A stretch of DNA of 64,000 nt, from positions 1 through 64,000 of the forward strand of contig CAMCVI010000007.1 in NCBI GenBank assembly GCA_945881885.1, read 5' to 3'. Positions 37,424 to 45,995 of this stretch are shown here, in pieces; within the stretch, counting starts at the first letter, position 1; the number at the start of each line of letters is the position of its first letter. The DNA comes from Chryseobacterium gleum. Its GTDB lineage: Bacteria; Bacteroidota; Bacteroidia; Flavobacteriales; Flavobacteriaceae. Made by a program: the position numbers and the translations under genes. The notes below the pieces were generated by a model. It did no database searches and had not been told where the DNA came from. It saw only the letters and a program-made list of their open reading frames with translations.

Positions 37424-38034
37424 TATTTTACTTGTATTTTAAACATTTGCTTGCCTTCTATAAAACCTTCTAACACGTCATTTTCTTTAACCGCTGCAAC
37501 CCCTTTTGGAGTTCCTGTAAAAATAATGTCACCTTTTTTTAAAGTGAAAAATTGCGAAACATAAGAAACAATTTCATCAATATTCCACAACATCATTGAA
37601 GTAGTTCCTTGCTGAACGATTTCATTATTTTTCCTTAATTCAAAATTAATGTTTTCTAAAGAAGGAAAATTTATTTTCGGTAAAAAGTCACCAATAATCG
37701 CTGAATGGTCAAATGCCTTAGCTTTTTCCCAAGGCAAACCTTTTTCTTTTAACGCAGTTTGCACATCACGAGCTGTAAAATCGATTCCTAAACCAATTTC
37801 ATCGTAATATTTATGAGCAAATTTTGGATTGATGTATTTTCCTACTTTACAAATTTTCACCAAAACTTCCACTTCATGGTGCACATCAGTACTAAATTCG
37901 GGAATTACAAATGGTGTTTTTTTAGGCAAAATAGCCGTGTCCGGCTTCATAAAGATAACCGGCTCAGCTGGACGTTCGTTTTGTAATTCTGAAATATGGT
38001 CGGCGTAATTTCTGCCAATGCAAATGATTTTCAT
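37423..38034 (-). CDS. fumarylacetoacetate hydrolase family protein
   Basis: 203 aa FAH fold: IGRNYADH at the start, FMKPDTAILP, metal ligands in HHEVEVLVKI and DFTARD, and FTGTPKGVAAV near the end. Relatives are acylpyruvate hydrolases, oxaloacetate decarboxylases and isomerases; short forms like this often act on acylpyruvates or oxaloacetate. The substrate cannot be told. Overlaps the Hpt gene by 1 nt. Confidence 0.87.
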   Translation of the reverse strand: MKIICIGRNYADHISELQNERPAEPVIFMKPDTAILPKKTPFVIPEFSTDVHHEVEVLVKICKVGKYINPKFAHKYYDEIGLGIDFTARDVQTALKEKGLPWEKAKAFDHSAIIGDFLPKINFPSLENINFELRKNNEIVQQGTTSMMLWNIDEIVSYVSQFFTLKKGDIIFTGTPKGVAAVKENDVLEGFIEGKQMFKIQVK

Positions 38035-38106
38035 TTTTTAAGGGTGTTGGGTGATGGGTATTGGGTATTGGGCTAAACCTTTAACCCATTACCTTTAACC
38101 TTTTAC
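38035..38106. repeat. intergenic text-like repeats
   Basis: GGTATTG direct repeats (about 38057-38071), then on the minus strand GGTAAAAGG, GGTTAAAGG and GGGTTAAAGG units, related to the GGTAAAG array at 15538-15593. Confidence 0.8.
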
Positions 38107-38877
38107 CTATTTTGTATTTAACCTTCTCAACTTCAAACCTGTTAACACTTTTTTAGTATAAAGTGGAAAATCCGCACCTTGAATCCAACCAAAATAACCT
38201 GGATCTTTATCGAATACCTCATCCACTAAAACATTTTTATATTTTCCAAAGCTAAACATTTCCTGGCCTTTATCATTCATAACAATCATACCTGCAAAAT
38301 CTACAGATTTTTTACGAGTAGTAAATTCAGATAAAACTTTCATGTCATTTTGCAGATCGGGATATTTTTCTAATTGGCCTAACAAAATTTCGTAAGTTGC
38401 CATAGTATCCGCTTCTGCTGTATGTGCGTTTTCTAATGTTTTTCCGCAATAGAATTTTAATGCTGCAGACAATGTGCGTTCTTCTTTTTTATGAAAAATA
38501 GTTTGGACATCAACTGAAACGCGATTTTTCATATCAAAATCAACACCAGCACGAAGCATTTCTTCTGCTAATAATGGTATATCAAATCTATCAGAATTAT
38601 ATCCTGCTAAATCTGAATCTTTAATCATATTGTAAATTTGAGATGACAATTCTGCAAAAGTAGGCTCATTGGCTACTTTCTCGTTTGTGATGCCATGAAC
38701 TGCTGTAGTTTGGGGCGGAATTGGAATTGTTGGATTTACCAACCAAGTCTTGCTTTCTTTATTTCCGTTTGGAAACACCTTAAATATTGATATTTCAACG
38801 ATTCTATCTTTTCCAACATCTATTCCGGTGGTTTCTAAATCGAAGAAACAAATTGGTCTTGTAAGTTTAAGTTCCAT
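38107..38877 (-). CDS. 3'-5' exonuclease (DEDDh, PolC/DnaQ-like) with extra C-terminal domain
   Basis: 256 aa. Exonuclease core: D13 and E15 (FDLETTG), D99 (YNSDRFDIP), H152 and D157 (AHTAEADT). Residues ~185-250 add a segment with FGKYKNVLVDEVF and DPGYFGWIQGADFP, like the small DUF3820-type module. It is not fused to a polymerase, so a role in repair or RNA trimming is possible. -7 box TAACTTTG at 38902-38895 (minus). Confidence 0.88.
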   Translation of the reverse strand: MELKLTRPICFFDLETTGIDVGKDRIVEISIFKVFPNGNKESKTWLVNPTIPIPPQTTAVHGITNEKVANEPTFAELSSQIYNMIKDSDLAGYNSDRFDIPLLAEEMLRAGVDFDMKNRVSVDVQTIFHKKEERTLSAALKFYCGKTLENAHTAEADTMATYEILLGQLEKYPDLQNDMKVLSEFTTRKKSVDFAGMIVMNDKGQEMFSFGKYKNVLVDEVFDKDPGYFGWIQGADFPLYTKKVLTGLKLRRLNTK

Positions 38878-38894
38878 TTTTTTATTTTAAGGTA

Positions 38895-38933
38895 CAAAGT
38901 TAAAAAAACCCAATAGTAAATGAACTATTGGGT
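38895..38933 (-). promoter_or_regulatory. E2 gene terminator overlapping exonuclease promoter
   Basis: Hairpin CCCAATAGT (38909-38917) / ACTATTGGG (38924-38932). On the minus strand its T-tract supplies the first base of the -7 box TAACTTTG (38902-38895). Confidence 0.75.
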
Positions 38934-38954
38934 GAATTATTATTTTTTATTTTC

Positions 38955-40253
38955 TTAAAAATCTCTATTTACATCAAAGGCTTCTAAATATTCAGCTACG
39001 CGTTTTACGAAACTTCCACCCAAAGCACCATCTACAACTCTGTGATCATAAGAGTGAGATAAAAACATTTTCTGACGAATTCCGATGAAATCTCCTTCTG
39101 GTGTTTCAATAACTGCAGGTACTTTTCTAATGGCACCTAAAGCTAAAATACCTACTTGTGGTTGGTTTATAATTGGTGTTCCAAAAACAGAACCAAATGT
39201 TCCTACGTTAGTCACTGTGTAGGTTCCGCCTTGTGTATCGTCTGGTTTTAATTTTCCTGCTTTTGCACGACCTCCTAAATCGTTTACCGCTTTTGCCATA
39301 CCAACTAAATTCAATTGGTCTGCATTTTTAATTACAGGAACAATTAAGTTTCCGTTTGGCAAAGCTGCTGCCATTCCTAAATTGATATTTTTACGTTTAA
39401 TTATATAATCGCCATCAACAGAAATATTCATTCCTGGAAAATCTTTTAAGGCTTTTGCAACCGCTTCCATCATAATTGGCGTAAACGTTAGTTTTTCTCC
39501 TTCGCGTTTTTCAAAAGCTGTTTTAACTTTATCTCTCCATTTTACAATATTAGTAACATCTACTTCAATAAATGACTGCACGTGTGCTGATGTTTGAACA
39601 GAAGCTACCATATATCCCGAAATCAACTTACGCATTCTGTCCATTTCCACAATTTCATCGCCACCGTTTACAGAAACCGGTGCAGGATTTTGGGCTTTAG
39701 GTTGCTGGGTTGAAGTTGCAGGCACAACAGTATTTGAACTTGTAACTTGCGACTTGCGAGTTTCTATATATTTTAAAATATCTTCTTTATTTACACGACC
39801 ATCTTTACCAGAGCCAGTAATAGAATCTAATTCAGTTAACGAAATGCCTTCTGTTTTTGCCATATTTTTTACCAATGGCGAAAAGAATTTATCTGAACCT
39901 GAAAAAACTGCTGGAGCACTAGTTTCTAAAGCAACTTCAATTGTTTTTTCAACTTCCACAATCGCAACTGGTACTTCCGATTTTACTTCAGGAGTTGTGG
40001 CAATTGCTCCTCCTTCCGTTTCAATAATAGCAATGGTTTGCCCTACTTGAACGACATCATCAACTTGAAACAAGATTTCAACTAAAGTACCAGAAACTTC
40101 AGAAGGCACTTCACTATCAACTTTGTCTGTAGCAATTTCTAAAACCGCTTCATCCATGTCAATATTTTCACCTACTTTTTTTAACCAATTTGTAATGGTT
40201 GCTTCTGCTACACTCTCTCCCATTTTTGGAAGTTTCAATTCAAATCTTGCCAT
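38955..40253 (-). CDS. 2-oxoacid dehydrogenase E2, dihydrolipoyl acyltransferase
   Basis: 432 aa: lipoyl domain with K44 in EIATDKVDSEV, Ala/Pro/Val-rich linker, peripheral subunit-binding domain (about 123-163), Thr/Pro linker, and catalytic domain with H404 and D408 in DHRVVDG. It could belong to the branched-chain or pyruvate complex. E1 and E3 are not adjacent and the class is not decided by eye. -7 box TAATTTTG at 40298-40291 (minus). Confidence 0.92.
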   Translation of the reverse strand: MARFELKLPKMGESVAEATITNWLKKVGENIDMDEAVLEIATDKVDSEVPSEVSGTLVEILFQVDDVVQVGQTIAIIETEGGAIATTPEVKSEVPVAIVEVEKTIEVALETSAPAVFSGSDKFFSPLVKNMAKTEGISLTELDSITGSGKDGRVNKEDILKYIETRKSQVTSSNTVVPATSTQQPKAQNPAPVSVNGGDEIVEMDRMRKLISGYMVASVQTSAHVQSFIEVDVTNIVKWRDKVKTAFEKREGEKLTFTPIMMEAVAKALKDFPGMNISVDGDYIIKRKNINLGMAAALPNGNLIVPVIKNADQLNLVGMAKAVNDLGGRAKAGKLKPDDTQGGTYTVTNVGTFGSVFGTPIINQPQVGILALGAIRKVPAVIETPEGDFIGIRQKMFLSHSYDHRVVDGALGGSFVKRVAEYLEAFDVNRDF

Positions 40254-40337
40254 ATTATTATTGTAATGTTGAGTTCCTTAATTATTACTGCAAAATTAAT
40301 AAATATTTTGATGTTTTATCACGAAAAAATCAAAAAA

Positions 40338-41453
40338 TCAAAAAATTAGCACTTCACCTCTATCGGTTGAATTATTACTACCAATTAAGTAATTTGATTG
40401 CGAAATATAGTTTTTAAAAGTAATATTCTTCGATTTATGCTTTTCCATAAAAAGAATTATTTCAGTAAAAGAAAAAGAATTGGCATCAAAAACCACTTCA
40501 ATGTTTAACTTTTCATTATTTGTAAATTGCTTAAAATCAGTTAAATACTCAATTGGTTTATTCAAAATTAATTGAATATTCTCTGTTGAAAAAACAAAGT
40601 ATTTATCAATTTCATTGGCTAATTTCTGTTGTTTTTTTTGTTTGAAAACCGCATATAACAAACTTCCAATTTGAAGCATTTTATCAAAAAATACCGACTT
40701 TTTGAAATGCTTCGTATAAAAAAACTGCATCGCTTCACGAAAGTGTTTTATGTATTTTTCATCTCTAATAGTGCTTTCTCCTTTATAATGAATTACTGTT
40801 GTTTCGTGAAAATAGAAATTCTCTTTTCCTAATTTTTGAATCATATAACTCAAATCGATATCATCTGAATACATAAAGCAATTTTCATCAAATCCACCAA
40901 CTTTTATGTACAAATCGCGTTTCATCATCATAACAGCGCCAACTAATACATCTACTTTTCCTGATTGATTTTCAGATAAATGCTGCGCATAATATTTTCC
41001 AAATAGTTTTGAGATTTTGTATAAACCAAAAATCTTAGTAAAAGCGACCCAAGGAGTGGGAAGTCCGCGCTTACTTTCTGGAAGAAAATTACCTGTACCG
41101 TCAATCAATTTACATCCGATAATTCCAATTGACAGCTGACAGCTTTTAGCTAACAGCTTTCTAAAAGTGTCTTCAGCAACAACAGTATCTGGGTTTAAAA
41201 TGCAAATAAATTCGCCATTTGCATTTTGTGCAGCGATATTATTACCTTTTGGAAAGCCTAAATTTTCTTTATTTTCAATTAGCGTGATTTGAGGAAAGAG
41301 TTGTTTCATCATTAAACAACTGTCGTCCGAAGAGTTATTATCTACCACAATTATTTCTGCATCTAAATCTACAAGGGCTTTCTGAACACTAAGCACACAT
41401 TGCTCTAAAAAATAGCGCACATTATAATTAAGGATGATTACGGATAGTTGCAT
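40338..41453 (-). CDS. family 2 glycosyltransferase
   Basis: 371 aa. GT-A fold: SVIILNYNVRYFLEQCV, VVDNNSSDDS, ENLGFPKGNN, and NPDT (87-90) in place of DxD, as in WbbL-like rhamnosyltransferases. Then GGFDENCFMYSDDIDLSYMI (acceptor/base region) and a C-terminal domain. Likely adds a sugar to LPS or another surface glycan. Residues 97-108 are encoded by a stretch that looks like an intergenic repeat (AGCTGACAGCTTTTAGCTAA). Confidence 0.9.
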   Translation of the reverse strand: MQLSVIILNYNVRYFLEQCVLSVQKALVDLDAEIIVVDNNSSDDSCLMMKQLFPQITLIENKENLGFPKGNNIAAQNANGEFICILNPDTVVAEDTFRKLLAKSCQLSIGIIGCKLIDGTGNFLPESKRGLPTPWVAFTKIFGLYKISKLFGKYYAQHLSENQSGKVDVLVGAVMMMKRDLYIKVGGFDENCFMYSDDIDLSYMIQKLGKENFYFHETTVIHYKGESTIRDEKYIKHFREAMQFFYTKHFKKSVFFDKMLQIGSLLYAVFKQKKQQKLANEIDKYFVFSTENIQLILNKPIEYLTDFKQFTNNEKLNIEVVFDANSFSFTEIILFMEKHKSKNITFKNYISQSNYLIGSNNSTDRGEVLIF

Positions 41454-41622
41454 TTTGTTTTAGTGTCAATTTTCAATTGGTCAATGTGCAAATTATTGAT
41501 ATGTCAAAGTTGCAATTTTTATTTATGAAATGCAAAAATCTAAATTTTAAATCTCAAATAATAAGTCTACTTTTGCAAAACAATTGGCGTTTTGCTATAT
41601 TGTCTAATTGACAAATTGACAA
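41454..41622 (+). promoter_or_regulatory. divergent intergenic region with promoter of the ABC-F gene
   Basis: -7 box TACTTTTG at 41568-41575, 47 nt before the ATG. The rest holds CAATTGGTCAATGTGCAA-like and AATTGACAAATTGACAAATG repeats; the last runs into the start codon. No clear promoter for the glycosyltransferase. Confidence 0.5.
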
Positions 41623-43485
41623 ATGAATTACCTTTCAGTAGAAAACATATCAAAATCATACGGAGAACGTGTCCTTTTTAAAGACATTTCATTCGGAATT
41701 AATAAAGACCAAAAAATAGCTTTTATCGCCAAAAATGGTTCGGGTAAAACCACAATTATGAATATGATTAATGGTTTTGATGAGCCTGATACTGGTCAAG
41801 TTGTGATTAGAAAAGGAATTAAAATGGCTTTTTTGAGTCAAAATTTTAATTTGCAAGATGAATTAACAATTGAAGAAAGCATTTTTGCATCGGATAATGA
41901 AGTTTTACAAGTAATTAGAAACTATGAAAAAGCATTAGAAAATCCAGAAGACGAAGAAAAATACCAGAAAGCATTTGATGATATGGACCGCTTTAATGCT
42001 TGGGATTTTGAAACACAATACAAACAAATTTTGTCGAAATTAAAGCTTGATGATTTAAAAATAAAAGTAAAAAAATTATCTGGAGGGCAAAAAAAACGTT
42101 TATCCTTGGCTATTATTTTAATTAATAGACCTGATTTATTAATCTTAGATGAACCAACCAATCACTTAGATTTAGAGATGATTGAGTGGTTAGAAGATTA
42201 TTTTGCAAAAGAAAACATCACCTTGTTTATGGTTACGCACGACCGTTTTTTCTTAGAACGCGTTTGTAACGAAATTATTGAATTAGACAACGGAAAACTG
42301 TATCAATACAAAGGAAATTACTCCTATTATTTAGAGAAAAAAGAAGAACGTCAAATTTCTGAAAACTCAAGTATAGATAAGGCACAAAACCTTTTTATTA
42401 AGGAATTGGCTTGGATGCGTCGTCAACCAAAAGCAAGAACTACCAAATCAAAATCGCGTCAAGATGATTTTTATGTAATTAAGGAAAAAGCGGAAAGTCG
42501 ACGTAAAGAAAATGTCGTTGAGCTTGAAATAAACATGGAGCGCATGGGAAGCAAAATTATCGAAATGGTAAAATTGAACAAAAATTTCCCTGACAGAACC
42601 ATTTTAAAAGACTTCACTTACGCGTTTCAACGTGGTGAACGTATTGGAATTATTGGAAAAAACGGAACAGGAAAATCGACGTTCTTAAACATTTTAACCA
42701 AAACTATGGAACCAGATTCTGGGAAAGTAATTATTGGTGATACGATTAAAATTGGGTATTACACACAAAGTGGCATCAACCCAAAACCCGGGCAGAAAGT
42801 AATTGATATTATTAAGGAATACGGAGAATACATTCCACTTACGAAAGGGAAAATTATTTCGGCTTCGCAATTATTAGAACGTTTTTTGTTCGATGCCAAA
42901 AAACAATACGATTTTGTTGAAAAATTGAGTGGTGGCGAACTAAAACGTTTGTATTTATGTACCGTTTTAATTCAGAATCCAAATTTCTTAATATTGGATG
43001 AACCAACGAATGATTTAGATATCGTCACATTAAATGTGTTAGAAAGTTTCTTATTAGATTTCCCTGGATGTTTGTTAGTGGTGAGTCATGATAGGTATTT
43101 TATGGATAAAATTGTAGATCATTTATTTGTATTTAGAGGCGAAGGAGAAATTGAAGATTTTCCAGGAAATTACTCAGATTTTAGAAGTTATGAAGATTCT
43201 GTGGAACCAAAAGTTTTAAATAGCGTTAGTACAGATAAAGGAAGTTGGAAACAAAACCAACCGGCAAAAGCAGGATTAAATTTCAACGAGCAAAAGGAAT
43301 TTAATAAAATTGAAAAAGACATTAAAAATTTAGAATACCAAAAAAAACAAATTGAACAAGAATTTGCCGATGGAAAAGTAGCTGATGATAAAATTGAAAC
43401 GAAAGCAAACGAATTACAAAAAATAATTCAAACTTTAGAAGAAAAAGAAGCGCGTTGGTTTGAATTATCAAGTAAAATAGAATAA
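41623..43485 (+). CDS. ABC-F family ATPase (Uup-like)
   Basis: 620 aa, two ABC domains and no membrane segments. First Walker A AKNGSGKT (37-44), signature KLSGGQKKR, Walker B LLILDEPTNHLD; second Walker A GKNGTGKST, signature KLSGGELKR, LILDEPTNDLD. The linker is basic and the C-terminus is a coiled coil (560-620), as in Uup. ABC-F proteins act on ribosomes or, for Uup, on DNA branch intermediates. The first Walker A begins with Ala rather than Gly. Confidence 0.93.
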   Translation: MNYLSVENISKSYGERVLFKDISFGINKDQKIAFIAKNGSGKTTIMNMINGFDEPDTGQVVIRKGIKMAFLSQNFNLQDELTIEESIFASDNEVLQVIRNYEKALENPEDEEKYQKAFDDMDRFNAWDFETQYKQILSKLKLDDLKIKVKKLSGGQKKRLSLAIILINRPDLLILDEPTNHLDLEMIEWLEDYFAKENITLFMVTHDRFFLERVCNEIIELDNGKLYQYKGNYSYYLEKKEERQISENSSIDKAQNLFIKELAWMRRQPKARTTKSKSRQDDFYVIKEKAESRRKENVVELEINMERMGSKIIEMVKLNKNFPDRTILKDFTYAFQRGERIGIIGKNGTGKSTFLNILTKTMEPDSGKVIIGDTIKIGYYTQSGINPKPGQKVIDIIKEYGEYIPLTKGKIISASQLLERFLFDAKKQYDFVEKLSGGELKRLYLCTVLIQNPNFLILDEPTNDLDIVTLNVLESFLLDFPGCLLVVSHDRYFMDKIVDHLFVFRGEGEIEDFPGNYSDFRSYEDSVEPKVLNSVSTDKGSWKQNQPAKAGLNFNEQKEFNKIEKDIKNLEYQKKQIEQEFADGKVADDKIETKANELQKIIQTLEEKEARWFELSSKIE

Positions 43486-43556
43486 TTATACACATAGATT
43501 CACAAAGCTATATTTTCTTCGTGAAACTCTGTGAAAACTCTGTGAAACTCTGTGTT
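43486..43556. repeat. CTCTGTGAAA repeats before the methyltransferase-like gene
   Basis: Three near-copies of CTCTGTGAAA in 43525-43552 preceded by ACATAGATTCACAAAG. The GTG start of the next gene is part of the last copy. Confidence 0.85.
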
Positions 43557-44112
43557 ACAAAAAATAAAATCATACATAAAATTCCTTTGGAACTCCAAAA
43601 ACGAACACAGTGTGCACTCGCCTTTTGTGTTTGATTTGGTTACGAAATGTTTTTATGATAAAACAAAATTACCAGAATATTCTCTATTAAAAAATACTTC
43701 AAAAAAAAATAAATTGCTTTTTAGATTGGTTAAGTATTTTCAACCTAAAAGTATTTTAGAAATCGGAAATTCAACTGAAATAGATACCAATATATTTTCT
43801 TCAGAAATTACCCCATTTGAAGAGTTTCAAAAAAACAAACCTTCTAACAATAACAGTACTTTCGACTTAGTTTACTTCAACCAAAACGAATCTCAGAAAA
43901 CTACTTTAGAATATTTTGAAATGTTATTACCTACTATTATGAATGATTCAGTTTGGATTATTAATGACATTCATAAATCAAAAGAAAATGAAAATACTTG
44001 GAAAATCATAAAAAAACATTATAAAGTAAAAGTTACGATTGATACATTTCATTTCGGAATGGTATTTTTTAGAACTGAACAAGAAAAAGAACATTTCGTG
44101 ATTCGTGTTTAA
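43552..44112 (+). CDS. methyltransferase-like protein, probably degenerate
   Basis: 186 aa from a GTG inside the CTCTGTG repeat. The N-terminal KSYIKFLWNSKNEHSVHSPF and DLVTKCFYD are conserved in a Bacteroidota family usually listed as SAM-dependent methyltransferase. ILEIGNSTEID resembles motif I (E-x-G-x-s), but the usual GxGxG loop is incomplete, and the middle is short compared with typical class I enzymes. It may have lost activity or be a shortened family member. Confidence 0.72.
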   Translation: MLQKIKSYIKFLWNSKNEHSVHSPFVFDLVTKCFYDKTKLPEYSLLKNTSKKNKLLFRLVKYFQPKSILEIGNSTEIDTNIFSSEITPFEEFQKNKPSNNNSTFDLVYFNQNESQKTTLEYFEMLLPTIMNDSVWIINDIHKSKENENTWKIIKKHYKVKVTIDTFHFGMVFFRTEQEKEHFVIRV

Positions 44113-44272
44113 TTGATGGGAACACAGATTTGACGAATTAAACGGATTTTCTAAAATTTTATTTAATTATTGTTATTGATATTGATTTTTGAATAAAGTT
44201 GTAACAAAATCATCTTTTTAACTACTTATAATTTGTGGTAATAATTGTAATCTAAAAACTGCGAATTAAACT

Positions 44273-44977
44273 ATGAGTACACCAATAATAGACATTAAAG
44301 GCATTACACGTGATTTCCAACTTGGAAGTGAAACCGTATACGTTTTAAAAGGAATAGATTTACTAATTAATAAAGGTGAATATGTGGCGCTAATGGGCCC
44401 ATCTGGTTCTGGAAAATCGACTTTAATGAATATTTTAGGTTGTTTGGATACGCCAACTTCTGGAAGTTATATCTTAAACGGAAAGCAAGTTAGTGAAATG
44501 CACGATGATGAACTAGCCGAAATTAGAAACAAAGAAATTGGATTTGTTTTTCAAACTTTTAACTTAATGCCACGAACAACGGCTTTGGATAACGTGGCCT
44601 TACCAATGGTATATGCTGGTTTTTCAAAAGAAGCAAGAAACAATCGCGCTACTGAAGTTTTAACACAAGTGGGTTTATCCGACAGAATGGATCATAAACC
44701 AAATCAGCTTTCTGGTGGGCAACGTCAGCGTGTGGCTGTTGGAAGAGCTTTGGTAAACAAACCTTCAATAATTTTAGCCGATGAACCAACTGGGAATTTG
44801 GACAGCAAAACTTCAATTGAAATTATGAAATTATTTGGTGAAATTCATGCCAATGGCAATACAGTAATTTTAGTAACTCACGAAGAAGAAATTGCGGCTC
44901 ATGCTCACAGAATAATTCGTTTACGTGACGGAATTATTGAAAAAGATTTTCAGAATAAAGAAATCATTGCTTATTAA
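44273..44977 (+). CDS. ABC transporter ATPase, LolD/MacB type
   Basis: 234 aa. Walker A GPSGSGKS (42-49), Q-loop [13 protein letters not shown], signature [15 protein letters not shown], Walker [14 protein letters not shown]-loop LVTHEEE. The DEPTGNLDS motif and length are those of LolD/MacB ATPases that pair with FtsX-like permeases. No permease is adjacent, so it must act with one encoded elsewhere. Confidence 0.92.
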   Translation: MSTPIIDIKGITRDFQLGSETVYVLKGIDLLINKGEYVALMGPSGSGKSTLMNILGCLDTPTSGSYILNGKQVSEMHDDELAEIRNKEIGFVFQTFNLMPRTTALDNVALPMVYAGFSKEARNNRATEVLTQVGLSDRMDHKPNQLSGGQRQRVAVGRALVNKPSIILADEPTGNLDSKTSIEIMKLFGEIHANGNTVILVTHEEEIAAHAHRIIRLRDGIIEKDFQNKEIIAY

Positions 44978-45004
44978 AAGCCCATAGAATTTTTTTTATA
45001 AAAG

Positions 45005-45784
45005 CTATACATCCAAACTTCCAGCAAAAACCATTTCAGCTGGACCGGTTAAGAATACATTTTTATATATATTTTTTTCAACATCAAAACTGATTGTTAA
45101 TTTTCCGCCCAACACGTTTATATGAATGCGATTAGCGGTGGTTTTTTTAGTAGCGTGCATTGCAATTGCAACGGCGGTTGCGCCAGTTCCACAAGATAAA
45201 GTTTCGTCTTCCACACCTCTTTCATAGGTTCTAACTGAAAAAGTATCAGTATTTTCTTGTGCAACAAAGTTAATATTACAACCCGAAGCGTCATACAAAT
45301 CGGAATATCTTAACTTTTTACCTGTATTTTTTACATCGAAATTTGTTAAATCTGAGACTAATTGCACGTGATGAGGCGAACCCGTATACACAAAATCATG
45401 CGTATTAAAATGCTTAACTTCTGATACATCAATCATTTGAAGTGCAATTAAATTGTCTTTATATTTAGCAAAATGATAACCGTCCGATGCTTCAAAATGT
45501 GCTTCGGTTTCAATAACACCTAATTGTTTTGCAAAAGCTACCAAACAGCGTCCACCATTTCCACACATAGTACTAGTGCTTCCATCGGAATTATAATACA
45601 CCATAGTAAAATCGTATTTTTCATGATTTTCTAATAAAATTAAACCATCGCCACCAATCCCAAAACGGCGGTCGCATAAAAATTCAATTAGTTGGGTATT
45701 TTTTTTAGGAAATGTGTTTGTACGATTATCAATCATAACAAAATCGTTTCCAGTGCCTTGGTATTTGTAAAATTGTATTTGCAT
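45005..45784 (-). CDS. dapF: diaminopimelate epimerase
   Basis: Converts LL- to meso-diaminopimelate for lysine and peptidoglycan. 259 aa with GTGNDFVMID near the N-terminus and both catalytic Cys, in MCGNGGRCLVAF and SCGTGATAVAIA. The ATG at 45784 is fixed by the conserved N-terminus and lies only 4 nt after a -7 box. Confidence 0.96.
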   Translation of the reverse strand: MQIQFYKYQGTGNDFVMIDNRTNTFPKKNTQLIEFLCDRRFGIGGDGLILLENHEKYDFTMVYYNSDGSTSTMCGNGGRCLVAFAKQLGVIETEAHFEASDGYHFAKYKDNLIALQMIDVSEVKHFNTHDFVYTGSPHHVQLVSDLTNFDVKNTGKKLRYSDLYDASGCNINFVAQENTDTFSVRTYERGVEDETLSCGTGATAVAIAMHATKKTTANRIHINVLGGKLTISFDVEKNIYKNVFLTGPAEMVFAGSLDV

Positions 45785-45788
45785 AGTA

Positions 45789-45796
45789 CAAATATA
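45789..45796 (-). promoter_or_regulatory. -7 box of dapF, 4 nt before the ATG
   Basis: TATATTTG on the minus strand, separated from the dapF ATG by TACT. A start site at the usual distance would fall at or next to the ATG. No good -33 is present. Confidence 0.5.
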
Positions 45797-45944
45797 TTTA
45801 TTTTTTTAGTGTTATATAATTTTAAAAATAAAAGAAATACAAATTTTACAGATTTTCACAAATCAACTGTTGCAATCTAAATAATCTGTGTACCTATGAA
45901 ATATTAAAAAGTTGTTAAAGATTGTTAATCGTTAGTTAAACGAA

Positions 45945-45975
45945 TTTGTATTTTTAAAAAACGTATTTATATTTA
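45945..45975 (+). promoter_or_regulatory. promoter of the HtrA/DegP gene
   Basis: TTTG (45945-45948), 19-bp spacer, TATATTTA (45968-45975), one base off TAnnTTTG, 20 nt before the ATG. Confidence 0.6.
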
Positions 45976-45995
45976 CAGAGTCAAAAAAAATTAAA

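Noticed and set aside
37079..38034. FAH enzyme and Hpt protein as one signalling system
   Set aside because: The 1-nt overlap shows cotranslation only; no kinase or regulator is nearby and FAH proteins are metabolic.
41623..44977. A new transport system made of the ABC-F, methyltransferase-like and LolD-type genes
   Set aside because: ABC-F proteins are not transporters, the genes are separated by repeat spacers, and no permease is present.
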